A program made the position numbers and the translations under genes. From Bombyx mori (taxonomy: Eukaryota > Arthropoda > Insecta > Lepidoptera > Bombycidae): a stretch of 64,000 nt of DNA. Below, piece by piece: positions 36,666-47,279 of this stretch. The notes beneath the pieces are model-generated. The model was not told the origin of the DNA and made no database searches. It saw only the letters and a program-made list of their open reading frames with translations. The first letter of the stretch is position 1. Each line of letters begins with the position of its first letter. The stretch is from positions 5,704,001 to 5,768,000 of the forward strand of contig NC_085107.1 in the NCBI RefSeq assembly GCF_030269925.1, in the 5' to 3' direction.

Positions 36666-36740
36666 CATCTCTTTCAATTTATAGTGGGTAGGTACATGAT
36701 TAATAACACTATATTTTCACGTTTACTTTCATTGTATATC
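36666..36740 (-). other. PAN3: Probable 5' exon of PAN3 (upper limit unknown)
   Basis: On the minus strand a strong donor, AGATG|GTGAGTATG, lies at 36666/36665, about 100 bp from the divergent syntaxin start. Joined to the acceptor at 34483 (TTTGCAG|CAG) it gives ATG-CAG-ACT-GCA in frame with the MDPSIF start, adding 12 residues (MQTAQTHCSFEI) before MDPS. A TGA lies in frame upstream at about 36719 with no other ATG between. So the exon is either 5' UTR for a start at 34450 or supplies the real start codon as its last codon. The transcription start is not visible; the upper limit given is a guess. A TATAAA 12 bp before the donor is too close to serve this exon. Confidence 0.4.
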
Positions 36741-36769
36741 GATTATTTATTGTTTATTTCGTAGTGAAA
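36667..36769. promoter_or_regulatory. Putative bidirectional promoter between PAN3 and syntaxin-7
   Basis: Only about 0.1 kb separates the putative PAN3 first-exon donor from the syntaxin start codon, and the two genes point away from each other. The interval is AT-rich, with no clear TATA box at a useful distance for either gene. The syntaxin ATG has a good context (gtgaaaATGG, A at -3 and G at +4). This is inferred from geometry; no motif was identified with confidence. Confidence 0.4.
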
Positions 36770-39700
36770 ATGGAGGCGTCTTATCAAGGAGGTGTGTCAT
36801 ACGATGAGAATGGAGATAACTTTCAACGACTTTCTCAAACTATCGCCAGTAATATTAAGAAAATATCCCAAAATGGTAAGTGTTATTTTGAATGCTGAAA
36901 TGTGAGATTAACGTATGTGAATCTAAGCCTAATATTAGAGAGATACAAAATTACTAGGAAAAATCAAATCAATTAGAAATTTTACTGATTAGAATCGTTC
37001 TTACTAAAGTTTTTCTAACATGTGTTTCAATATTTAATGTTTTAAGTTCTAAGTTAGACTACAAAACCCATAGATAGCACTGAGAATGCTGCCACCTTCA
37101 GGCTCCTGGAGTCTCAAGTGTTTTGAATAATGTTGGCTGTCTCACCATTCACTCTGGAACTTGAGACTACTTTGAGGCTAAAAGAGACAGGATCTTTCTA
37201 TCATGCTTTTTTTCTAAAATGTTGAATTCGCTCATCGCCAAGTGATCTCCTTGCTATCATTATATGCCCCACTCTTACTTTATTATACCAATTTTATTTG
37301 AGCTGTCAATATTCATCTGAAATAATAATAATAATAAGGATTAACTTTGTACAACTGACGACCGCCAGTCTGGCGTAGGATCTTTCTATCATGCTTTTTT
37401 TCTAAAATGTTGAATTCGCTCATCGCCAAGTGATCTCCTTGCTATCATTATATGCCCCACTCTTACTTTATTATACCAATTTTATTTGAGCTGTCAATAT
37501 TCATCTGTAATAATAATAATAATAAGGATTAACTTTGTACAACTGACGACCGCCAGTCTGGCGTCCCGAGGGGGAGGGTGATGGGAGAGATGTGCTCCGC
37601 ACTAAACGCTTCACTTTCCCCCCTTTGCCTTGTCATGAGTTCTGTCTCATGCGAGGTTTGGACATTGGTTGTTGAGCGACAGGAGGTTTTAGTCAGTTCG
37701 ACTCTGACATACCCTGCTCAGTATCCCCAGAAAATGGTGGAAGTCTGGTGATTTCCTGCTGACCAAAAAAAAAAAATGTTTTGTTTAGATTTATTGACTA
37801 AATGGTGTCTTAAAATTATTTAACTTGAATAATGCATATACAGTCAAAACCGTTTACTGCGACATCGTTTAATACGACATGCCAGTTATAATAACCAAGA
37901 ACAAAGGTCCCGGCTGAATGCCATATGACCGCCTTATTAAAAATATTGCTTTCTACGACATTGCTTATAACGACATACCTCATAAAACGACCACATTTAA
38001 CTAATATTTCGGAGAATTAGATCTGTTAGAACGACCGACTAAGCTGTATTGTAAACAATTTGAATAGGTATCCACATTTGTCTTCAATGGCTATTAAAAT
38101 CAGGAAAGAAAACAATAGGATTTAGTTTAGTGTAGGGTCTTTTCTAATTCTTAGAAACAAAACACGTGCATGCAGTAGAGTCAAAGCCCGCTTCTTCATA
38201 TCGCTTCAGTTAGTTTGTTACTTATCTATACACAAGACGCACCAAAACTTTGTGGAGTTATTCGTGAAACTTTCAAAATGTCGCAAAGAAAAAGAAAACA
38301 AATTAATATTGAAGAAAAATCGCGTATTATGTAAATATATTTTTCCAATAATTCCCTATCGATTTGTTTGTACTTTCACGATACACATTATATACATCAC
38401 CGGTTGTTACGACTATCGGTTTTTACGACTTAATATGAGCAGTCCCTTCGATGTCGTTATAACAGATTTTGACTGTAGTTGCTATTTGTAAGTAAACAAA
38501 TATAAATATTAAGAAAAAAGTTTTATGAAGTTAGATAAAATATATTAAAATTAGGATAATGTTTGTCCTTAAACATATGCAAAGAAAAAATCAGTCTACA
38601 TCAAAAGTAAAGTATGCTTTATTGTACACCAATATCTGAACTTTTACTACATACATAATTGTTATGTATGTAGCTATATGTAATAATAAAAATAAAATAA
38701 CACATGCACATGTGTACCAATCATATAAAATAAATAAAGATACAAAACGTTAAACAAAAGAACAGTGGTGAAATCACAAAGAGAGGCCTCTTGAAAATAG
38801 CCAATATGTGAGCAAGAATTTTTGAATGAAAGGAATTTACTGAGGTGTACTTATCAAATAAAAAAGAAAAACAGAATAGTATTTTAGTATTTACAAAATT
38901 CATCATTAAAAATGCATTTTGATAGTTATGTTTATACCAAAGCATTTGAAGTCTTATGTTAGAGCACAGCATATGCCAGTTTGATTTGAACAATTCTTTA
39001 TGCATTTTTTTTTCTACCTATGCTGATAGCCTTGAGAGGCTATTTCAGCTTCACCCTAACGTTTGTAGGTGAGCTCGCGGGGCTCAACCGGAGAGTTGCT
39101 AACACTGACCCTAGCAAGAGCAGTGCTTCGCAGAATCTACCACCGGATCGGAAACGCGACCCACTGAGAAGATCCAGCGAGAAACTCAGTGGGCTGTGTC
39201 TATGGGTTTTTTGCATTTTGTCATTCAGTTATTTATGAAGAATCTTAAATAATTAATAACTAACATAAGTACTTTTAATAAATTTCAATATATAAAATAA
39301 TAAAGCCTTTTGTTCAGACAACAGATTTACAATTATCTTTCTTATACTACTGCACTTTTATGTATTTAACACAATTAAAATTATTCACATATTTGGTGCT
39401 TCTTTACTTTCTGTAAATCCATAGGCTGTTGGCAAAGGCCTCCTCCAACCTACTTTATACTGATCTCTTTTGATCTTGTGTAATTGTTTTAAAAATTTTG
39501 CAATTGTTTTCTTATGTGGTTGGAGGATTGTGCTCCTTTTCTCCTGCAAGGACTTGTGGCTTGCAGGAAATTGTGTTATTTCTTTTGTTTGGTTTTCATA
39601 ATTTGGTTGGATTATCCGTTTGGCGGCTGTTATTGGTTTTTATGTGTGAGGATATGAGTGGGAGGGTTTGATCGGATTCTCATCAAATCGAAGGCGTTTG

Positions 39701-42700
39701 TCCTGTGTGTTGTGGTAGCAAAGGCTTTCTCTTTTATGTAACTTCCTAAGCTACCAATATATAGATTCATTTTAAGCTCTGTATATTTAGTTTACTTCCA
39801 TAAATAAATTAAGGTCTCTTTTAAAGTACTCTTTAACAGTTTGAAATAGTTCTAACATGGATTTTTCGAAATTGTTAATATGAATTATGGCAATGACTTT
39901 GGGAAATTACTCTTTTAATACTCATGTACATAATATAATATATAATATAATATAACTACTTTAGTTGTAGACGTAGTAGTAAAGAACTAGAAACAATATT
40001 ACAGTGGTCTCCACAAATAAACAAAACCCATAAAAACTTGCTAGAATGTGCTATTTTGCAATGTGAAATTTAATTAACAATAAATTGGCTTTAGAATAAC
40101 ATTACAAATTAAATTTTATTTATATTTTAATCCTAAGAAGTATATCGTATTTCACAATTCTTAATTTAGTAGTATATATAATATACGTATACATACATTA
40201 GAAAATGAAATAAATTGATTGTATAAGGAAAAAGCAAATGAGAAAAATAGCTAAAACTTTTCACTTACTACCTATATAATTACTGTTGTACATTTTCCTT
40301 GTACATAAATCATGTTTTTATGTAGTTGAACTTCATTAGTGCTTATCAGGACTGTTAATATGATGGCTCTGTTAATTGAAATGATTATAATAATGATAAG
40401 AAACATTAAAATTTAAAATTAAAATTTGCTAAGCTTTAAGTTTTTCAGTAATTTTCAAAACTAAAAATGTTCCCTGAAATCTGAACTATTATTTTATATA
40501 ATACTAGCGACCCGCCCTCGCTTCGCTTCGGAAACATTAAAACACACATGAAACCTAAAAAAAAAAAAAAAATTAAAAAAGTAGCCTATGTTCATCAGGG
40601 ACAATGTCGGCTTCTAATGGAAAAATAATTTTTCAAATCGGTCCAGTAGTTTCGGAGCCTATTCGAAACAAACAAACAAACCAATCTTTCCTCTTTATAA
40701 TATTAGTATAGATTATATTTCTACTATCTAGTAAACAAAGGCAATCGTTTAAATACATTATCCATAAAATACATTATTCATAGGTAGATGAGCCCAGAAA
40801 TCCAAAGGAATGCCACCATTCACAATAGGGCATAGTGTGGATCTCTCAATTATATTGTATAAAAGTTAACCCTTCAAACAGGATTAAATTGTGGCAGAAA
40901 TAGGAACTCATTATAATGTATCATTAGTAATTAACCCTTTTTTTTCTGATTTTCATTTATACCTAGATTGTATTTCTTCATGGTTGTACATGCTCTTTTT
41001 TATTTAAGTTGGTGAATGAACTTACAAAGCTGTTACTGAAACCTATTGAGCAATATGAATGCTGTCATCCACTTTGAATCATTAGGTTCACATCTCAATT
41101 GTATTGCACAATGGCTGTTCAACCTTTCCATACTGTAACACATAAGTTTAACTGGCAGAAATAAGCAAGAGGGTAGCACCTACCCATGCAAGCTCACAAT
41201 ATTCCTTCAATATTTAATTTAGATATACCTCAAGTCTCGAGTGAAGTGTGTGGGATAATAATATGGTAATCATTAAATATTAGGTGGGTTTTGAGTTTCT
41301 TTATCTCTCTATACAATAAAAATAATCATAGAAATCATTCAATAATATCTGATCTATATTGGAATTTACCAAAGGATCTGATGATACTATCCAATGGTAA
41401 AAGTACTTGGGGTATTGTTACATAAGTTTCAAAGTAAGCAGTATTATCGAAATACCCTTGCACCTAAACTGTAAACTTATCAATTATATTGATGGATCAT
41501 AATTAAAAATGAAAGTATCACTGGTTAATACAGTAGGATGCAACCATTAAGTTGTAACATTATACCACCTACTACATTTTTAATTAACAATTAGGAGATG
41601 TTAATCAATATTTTGTTGTACTCATCCCAGAACCATAATTCTTTTCAGTATCCTCAATGTCAAAGATGGTCAATCAGTTACAAACACCTCAAGACTCCCA
41701 AGAGCTTAGGGCTCAGTTGTAAGTTTTACTTTCATACTCTGCATTTTATTTCTTTTGTGTTTAATTTAATTAAAAACATTGGCATATTAATTTGCCTTGT
41801 TTATTTCACATTAAGCAGTATCATCAGCTTAGAAATTATAACTGCAATATACTTGATAGAGATTTAGCATATTGTTTTCTAAACATATCTTAACTTAAGA
41901 ATAACTTTTTCATGACAGACGCCAAATACAAAATTACACTCAGAAGCTGGCAAAGGACACTTCCTCTTTGTTAATGGAGTTGATGAGAATGCCTAAAGAT
42001 AACGCTGCCAACAAACTTACCAGAGAACGACTCAGTGATGAGTATATTGCCACTCTTAATAGTTTCCAGGTGTGTGCTTAATTTATTAAATATCGTTATT
42101 GTGACATTAATATATTGTTAACTAACCCGCCCTCACTTCGCTTCGGAAACATTAAATTTTATTATTGATAGCCGAGTCCCGCGATGTTACCCGCGGTTAT
42201 TGTCGTATCGCGGGTGACACCGCGGGGCGAAGCTAGTTATACATATAAACATTCCTCTTCAATCACTCTGTTTATTTGTTTATTATTATCTAAAAAACCG
42301 CATCAAAATCCGTCGCGTAGCTTTAAAGATTTAAGCATACATAGGGATATAGAAAGTTAAATAGCGCATAATAGTATACAAAAAAATTGTATATTAAAAA
42401 AGAAAACAAAGTATAACTCATGTTAAGTAGGTAATAGGGAGTAAAATAGTAATAGCTTGGAAGACTAGTTCATTCAAGTATTTCTTAAGAAAATGAGAAG
42501 ATAAAATTATAAGCATTAGGTAATTGGCCAGTTCTGTCTATAAGTAATCTTAGCGATGAGTGATGCAGAATTTCGTATTTTTCAGAAATTCAGAAGTTTT
42601 AATGTTTACGCAAACGTTAGGAGTAAAATTAAAAAATTAAATTAATATTAATATTCAATAATTTACAAACATTATGTATCGCCAAATAATAATATATTAT

Positions 42701-45700
42701 CTATCTATCTATTACAAATGATAATATATAAAACGGCTAGACGCGTCTCTAAAATAGTGCACAGTCAAGAGTTTGTTATTCATTGAATTTTATGGTTAAA
42801 AAAATTCTTTTACTATTTATTTTAATCTAATCGTCTAAAACATAATATAAATTTGTTTTGAATTTATTTGTCCTGCAGTATTTTTTTCATTAGCATAACT
42901 GTATAGCAACCCTTTATTAAGTCCAAACATATTATAATATGGGAATGTGTACTTGCTGGTATTTGTAACATTCTATTATATGTACAATCTTTATTTTTTA
43001 GACTAGAAAATATATTTTTTATTTATTTTTTCAGGCAACACAACGACTCGTTGCGCAAAAGACAAAAGAAGATGTGAAAAAAGCAAAGGCTCAGTCTATA
43101 AATATTGGGGATCCTTTCGCTATGGGGAGTAAGTATAAACTTTTTCTCACATTACTAAAAAGTACTAAAAGTACTAAAGTAAAAAAAGTATGTACTAAAA
43201 AGTAAAAGTCATATATCTATTACAAAATAGAAAAGAGATTACAATACAACGTGAACTGTTCCATCAGACAGAGGTAGTAGTAGAACTGGCGATCCCTAGC
43301 ACGACATGAAAGAATAAGTCACGTTTGAGAAATTAAATTTCACCATTCCTTTTTTTTGTATTGCTCGCAATTTAATACAATTCAAAATAACTAAGGCTCG
43401 GGGTCAACTTTCTAGAGGGAACGAACACGAAATATAAATCTAACAAAAACGAGTGTGTGTATGCGTGTGTGTGTGTGTAAACAAGTATGTTTGTGCAATA
43501 GTTCAGTAATTAATAATCTTATGCTTCGACTCCTGGGATCTTTTGCAAATAGTCTGTAGTCTATTATTCGTCTACAAATCAAGTCCACGTGTGACCTGAA
43601 ATAGCGTTTGGATTAGACCAGCAGTACATCAGGCTATTAGAAAATTTTAGTTTTCTCTTCGGAAATGGTCTCCTAAAAATTTGAATTAATAACGAATTAA
43701 ATTTACTGGTGGTAGGACATCTTTTACTGGTGGTAGGACCTCTTGTGTGTCCGCGCGGGTAGGCACCACCACCCTGCCTATTTCTGCCGTGAAGCAGTAA
43801 TGCGTTTCGGCTTGAAGTGTGGGGCAGCCGTTGTAACTATACTTGAGACCTTAGAACTTATATCTCGCGGTGGGTGGCGCATTTACGTTGTAGATGTCTA
43901 TGGGCTCCAGTAACCTTAACACCAGGTGGGCTGTGAGCTCGTCCACCCATCTAAGCAATAAAAAAAAATCATAGAATTTCAACATACGGAAAATTTGACC
44001 TATTTACATAATTATGATGTTGTTTGTGTAGACAGTAACAAAGATTTGGTAGAGATGACCGAGACAGATGTCCGTAAGCAGGAGCAAATGAATATGCAAG
44101 CTGAACGTTCTCTCGTCGAATTGGAGGAACGCGAAAGAGATATTCGGCAACTTGAGGTATATATATTTCATAATTTAACTAAACTCCAAAAGAAATATCA
44201 TAATCATATCTATTAAATTTTATTATTCGCCCAGTATCGATCATGATAAAAAGAGGTTTTTTTTTAAATAAAACAAAAAATTAATTTAATGAATTTGAAT
44301 TCTAAAATGAATGCCTGTAATGTCTTATATTAATGTCAAATGGAGAATAGATTAATATTGTTTGTCTTTAATACATACTACTTATTTATAGTGTAGGTAC
44401 CCTTGGCGAAATCTGTGGTTATAGAAGTAAAGTTCATTGACAATAGAACCATCATAATGTTAAAACTTATAATTTAAATTAGCTTTTCCCAAAATGGGCG
44501 ATAACGCCGCTTTGTGGGCGTTGCAGGCCTAAAGGGGGGCGGTAAGAGACCCAGAAAAAAATGGGGGCGTTGTGTAGAGGCTTGGGAGGCGATTTGTAAT
44601 TTCATCTAGGAAGACTCTTAGACACCGGCTGAGCTCTCGCTATAGTGGTTTTGAAGTAGTTGAAAAAATGGGGGCGCTAAAAATAATTTATTCTCAAAGT
44701 GGGCAGTAGACAAAATAAGTTTGGTAACCCCTGATTTAAATTAATAATTATAGTCGAATTTCGACTACTGGGCGGCCACTAGTTAAAGTAATTGTATTTA
44801 AGGAATATCAAATCTGACCGTTTGTTTTAGAGTGACATACTAACCGTTAACGACATCTTCAAAGAGCTGAGTACAATGATACACGCTCAAGGCGAAGTTG
44901 TGGACTCCATCGAGTCTAGTGTTGAATACACGGCACAGAACGTCGAGAGCGCCACACAGCAACTCCGGGAGGCTGGGAATTACAAAGTAAATATTATATT
45001 AATACTTTATTTTAACAGTAACCTACATTACACAAAAAGAAAAACATACATCAGACATATGTATTATAATACTAGCTGACTCGGCAGACTTCGTAGTGCC
45101 TCAACCGATAAATAAAAGACCTAAACTTTTGTATAAAATAAATTGTTTTTTTTTTTTAATTTAATTCCGAGCATTTTCATATTTATCTACCTTTTAAAAC
45201 TTCTCTGGACTTCCACAAATTTCTCTAGTTTTAGCGAGACTAACGAACAGCTATTGATTTTTATATATATATAGACTAGCGGACCCGACAGACGTTGTCC
45301 TGAAACAATCATTTAAGTCGGTCCAGCCATTTAGTTGTAATATAGATAAATAGTCTAGATACCGACTGCAGCGCCATCTACCGGGCTGATTTGTGAATCT
45401 AAACCATCCAGGGCGCCACCCAAGCGCATACAAAAAAATTATTCAAATCGGTCCAGCCGTTTAGGAGGAGGAGTTCAGTGACAAACACACGCATAGAAGA
45501 AATATAGTCTTTTCGCATTAAAAGTACAATTTCCAAAAATATTCGAAATTGAGTTAATATGCGGAATCATTTGGTATGACCAGTATTTTTCTCATAAATA
45601 CTGTCCAAAGAGCGTATTTTAGTTTTTTTTTTTTTTTTACTTTACCTATGTTTTGACTACTATTAACAAAATTAATACATAATTTTATCTTACTTTAAAA

Positions 45701-46018
45701 GACACATAGTGTAGCTGGTAAAAAATAAAATAAAAAAATGTTGCAAAGATGATTAATATTAAAAATATCACATGTTATAGACCTTTAAAACACTCTCCTG
45801 TAAAATTAGTAAGTTTTGATATTATACAGCTTTAATGCGAGAATACTATATATCAATAAAGATAAAAATATTAATTATTGAAAACTTGTGGTACGTTTTT
45901 GTTGTTTACGTGTATTAACTTTTTTTTCCAGAACAAACTGAGGAAGAAGAAAGTCTACTTGGCGATAATATTGATCATTGTGGTGTCAATAATCTTGATC
46001 GTTTTGTTCCACAACTAA
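36770..46018 (+). CDS. Syx7: Syntaxin-7-like Qa-SNARE (7 exons)
   Basis: Endosomal t-SNARE that pairs with partner SNAREs in endosome and lysosome fusion. Exons: 36770-36875, 41649-41718, 41919-42069, 43035-43128, 44032-44156, 44831-44986, 45932-46018; all GT/AG, phases match, 789 nt, 262 aa. Visible: an N-terminal Habc region (residues about 18-110) with QTIASNIKKISQ and TPQDSQELRAQL; a SNARE helix (about 175-230) from EERERDIRQLESDIL to ESATQQLREA, with the central Gln of HAQGEVVDSIE as the zero-layer Q; a basic stretch KNKLRKKK; and one C-terminal membrane anchor (YLAIILIIVVSIILIVLF) ending HN, a tail-anchored layout. TPQDSxELR..L resembles syntaxin 7 more than 12/13, but the split between these paralogues was judged from memory of the families. 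The length is usual. Confidence 0.93.
37189..37564. repeat. Recent 188-bp tandem duplication in syntaxin intron 1
   Basis: Units 37189-37376 and 37377-37564 are nearly identical; the only difference noted is 'catctgaaataat' versus 'catctgtaataat'. Each carries an (ATA)n tract and ends in 'cgaccgccagtctggcgt'. Confidence 0.92.
37841..38475 (+). mobile_element. pogo/Tigger-like deletion derivative
   Basis: Inverted ends CAGTCAAAACCGTTTA..GCGACATCG and, reversed, CAGTCAAAATCTGTTATAACGACATCG, flanked by TA (37839-37840, 38476-38477). An ATG at 38278 opens MSQRKRKQINIEEKSRIM then stops, which looks like the start of a CENP-B-type N-terminal domain of a pogo transposase; nearly all the rest is missing. 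Repeated 'acgacat' motifs run through both flanks. Confidence 0.75.
38600..38770. repeat. Possible dispersed repeat end
   Basis: 'agtatgctttattgtacacca' resembles 'catactttattgcacacca' at about 10248-10266, suggesting a shared element start. The extent is unclear. Confidence 0.3.
39006..39206 (-). repeat. Dispersed repeat family 2, copy E
   Basis: Well preserved: T run, 'ctacctatgctgatagcc', 'gcttcaccctaacg', 'ctaccaccggatcgg', 'gaaactcagtgggctgtg'. In syntaxin intron 1. Confidence 0.8.
40501..40716 (+). repeat. Dispersed repeat ending 'attagtatagatt'
   Basis: 'ctagcgacccgccctcgcttcg' to 'tataatattagtatagatt' in syntaxin intron 1; same 3' end as 10503-10830. Confidence 0.65.
40790..41215 (-). 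repeat. Two degraded Bm1 fragments
   Basis: At 40790-40940 and 41000-41215, reversed Bm1 landmarks persist ('gaacttacaaagctgttactgaaacc', 'tgcacaatggctgttcaacctttcc', 'cctacccatgcaagctcac') with strong divergence. Confidence 0.5.
42120..42245 (+). repeat. Dispersed repeat fragment with GC-rich palindrome
   Basis: Begins 'aacccgccctcacttcgcttcgg' like 40501; then 'gttacccgcggttattgtcg' and 'tcgcgggtgacaccgcgg', ending 'gcgaagctagtta'. In syntaxin intron 3. Confidence 0.5.
43452..43480. repeat. GT microsatellite
   Basis: 'gtgtgtgtatgcgtgtgtgtg' type tract in syntaxin intron 4. Confidence 0.8.
43700..43970 (+). mobile_element. Bm1 SINE, 5' truncated, with a short 5' tandem duplication
   Basis: Body from 'ttactggtggtaggac' to the A run after 'catctaagcaat'. 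Its first 22 bp are present twice in a row. It ends about 60 bp before the syntaxin exon 5 acceptor. Confidence 0.88.
44325..44790 (+). repeat. Dispersed repeat (as 32580), split by an hAT-like element
   Basis: Same landmarks as 32580-32790 on either side of a 254-bp insert at 44480-44733; in syntaxin intron 5. Confidence 0.65.
44480..44733. mobile_element. Non-autonomous hAT-like element
   Basis: Flanked by the perfect 8-bp repeat ATTTAAAT (44472-44479, 44734-44741). Ends TAGCTTTTCCCAAA and, reversed, CAGGGGTTACCAAA, hAT-like. Interior rich in 'gggggcg' motifs, no coding capacity. Inserted in another repeat. Confidence 0.75.
45073..45510 (+). repeat. Two adjoining lepidopteran dispersed repeats
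   Basis: 45073-45270 ('ctagctgactcggcagacttcg' to 'aacgaacagctattg') matches the element at 2500-3268. 45274-45510 starts 'actagcggacccgacagacgttg' and carries 'aatcggtccagccgttt'. In syntaxin intron 6. Confidence 0.6.
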
Positions 46019-46070
46019 ACACAGCTTCGAGATGATATCGTTGCTTTTGAAAAACGTAAATGTCTTTTAA

Positions 46071-46080
46071 AATAAATAAA
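46071..46080 (+). terminator. Syntaxin poly(A) signals (AATAAATAAA)
   Basis: Two overlapping AATAAA hexamers lie 53 nt after the syntaxin stop codon; a further AATAAA follows near 46098. Cleavage shortly after would give a 3' UTR of roughly 0.1 kb. Confidence 0.6.
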
Positions 46081-47074
46081 TATACGTGGATTAAAATAAA
46101 TAATGACATGTTTTGTACTATTTTCTAATATACAGTTGTAATGTGAATTGTGATACACAATAGAAAATACAGAATTATTCGCAATCCATCATGTAGAAGG
46201 ATTGACACTAAGTAAGAACACAAAACAATTCCGTAGGTTTAGTTTATAATTTGTTTTCGATGTGTCGTATATGTAATACCTTTTTTTTTTAATGACCAAT
46301 AATGTGTAGACTATATTAAAAAAATTCGGACTGTTCCTTTAACGTTTGCTACAACAAAAATGAATTTGCAAAAAATACTACGTACAAAAAACTTATGTTC
46401 GTTAATATACACAAGGGATTATTAATTGCTTTTTATTATAATAAATAAATAGCAAAACTGGTAGCAGCGTTTTGAAGACATCTCGATATAGAAAGTATAA
46501 TATCATGTAAAATAGATATTTACGTCATTTGAAAGCAGCTTCGATTTTTGTACATTATTTAGCCACCAGCGTTCTGCTGTTATTGTATATATACGATCAT
46601 TTAGTCATAAACTTTATTAATATATTATTATCACTTACGTAACATGCATAGCATATTCATTACGTGGCTGCAGTTAAACTCAGGTCTTTTCTAAGGTGCG
46701 TAATGACCGTGACCAAAAGGGGGGGGGGGACTATACGCGAAACTTTGTAGATGAGGATGATGATCATGATCTAACGACTGGACCTTGTTTACGATATGCT
46801 TTATACGTATACGGAGAAAAGTTTCAATAGCATCAAAACGGCAAACATGACCATTTAACAAATAACCATATAATGTCCATATTTTAATGCCATTTTCCGT
46901 TATGAGGTTTTCACTAGTCGTAGAATGGAACACTTTCCACCTACTAAGCAGACAGACGTGATCACGAGAGTTATAAAGTTTTCCGAATAGATTGTAACTT
47001 GGTATGTTTACTCAGAATTGAGGGTTTTAAGAAAATCCAATTTCTTTCGTTATTGTAGATCACTAGCTTGTTGG

Positions 47075-47270
47075 TTTTTTTTCCTACGTATTCTGGTAAC
47101 TTCGAGGGGTTATACTATAGATTCTACGAAATTAGTAGGTGAGCTCACGGAGCTCTAACCTGACGACGTTGCTAACACTAACCCCTTACAAGAGCAGTGC
47201 TTCACAGAATCTACCACCGGATCGAAATCGCGATCCACTAAGAAGATTCGACGAGAAACTCAGTGGGCTG
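47075..47270 (-). repeat. Dispersed repeat family 2, copy F
   Basis: 'cctacgtattctggtaac' to 'gagaaactcagtgggctg', intermediate divergence. Confidence 0.7.
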
Positions 47271-47279
47271 GTGTTCTAT

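Noticed and set aside
36678..36683. TATAAA on the minus strand as a PAN3 promoter
   Set aside because: It lies only 12 bp before the candidate exon donor, so transcription from it would start inside the intron.
37189..37564. CRISPR-like direct repeats
   Set aside because: Two adjacent 188-bp units without spacers in a eukaryotic intron are a tandem duplication. No array was seen anywhere in the window.
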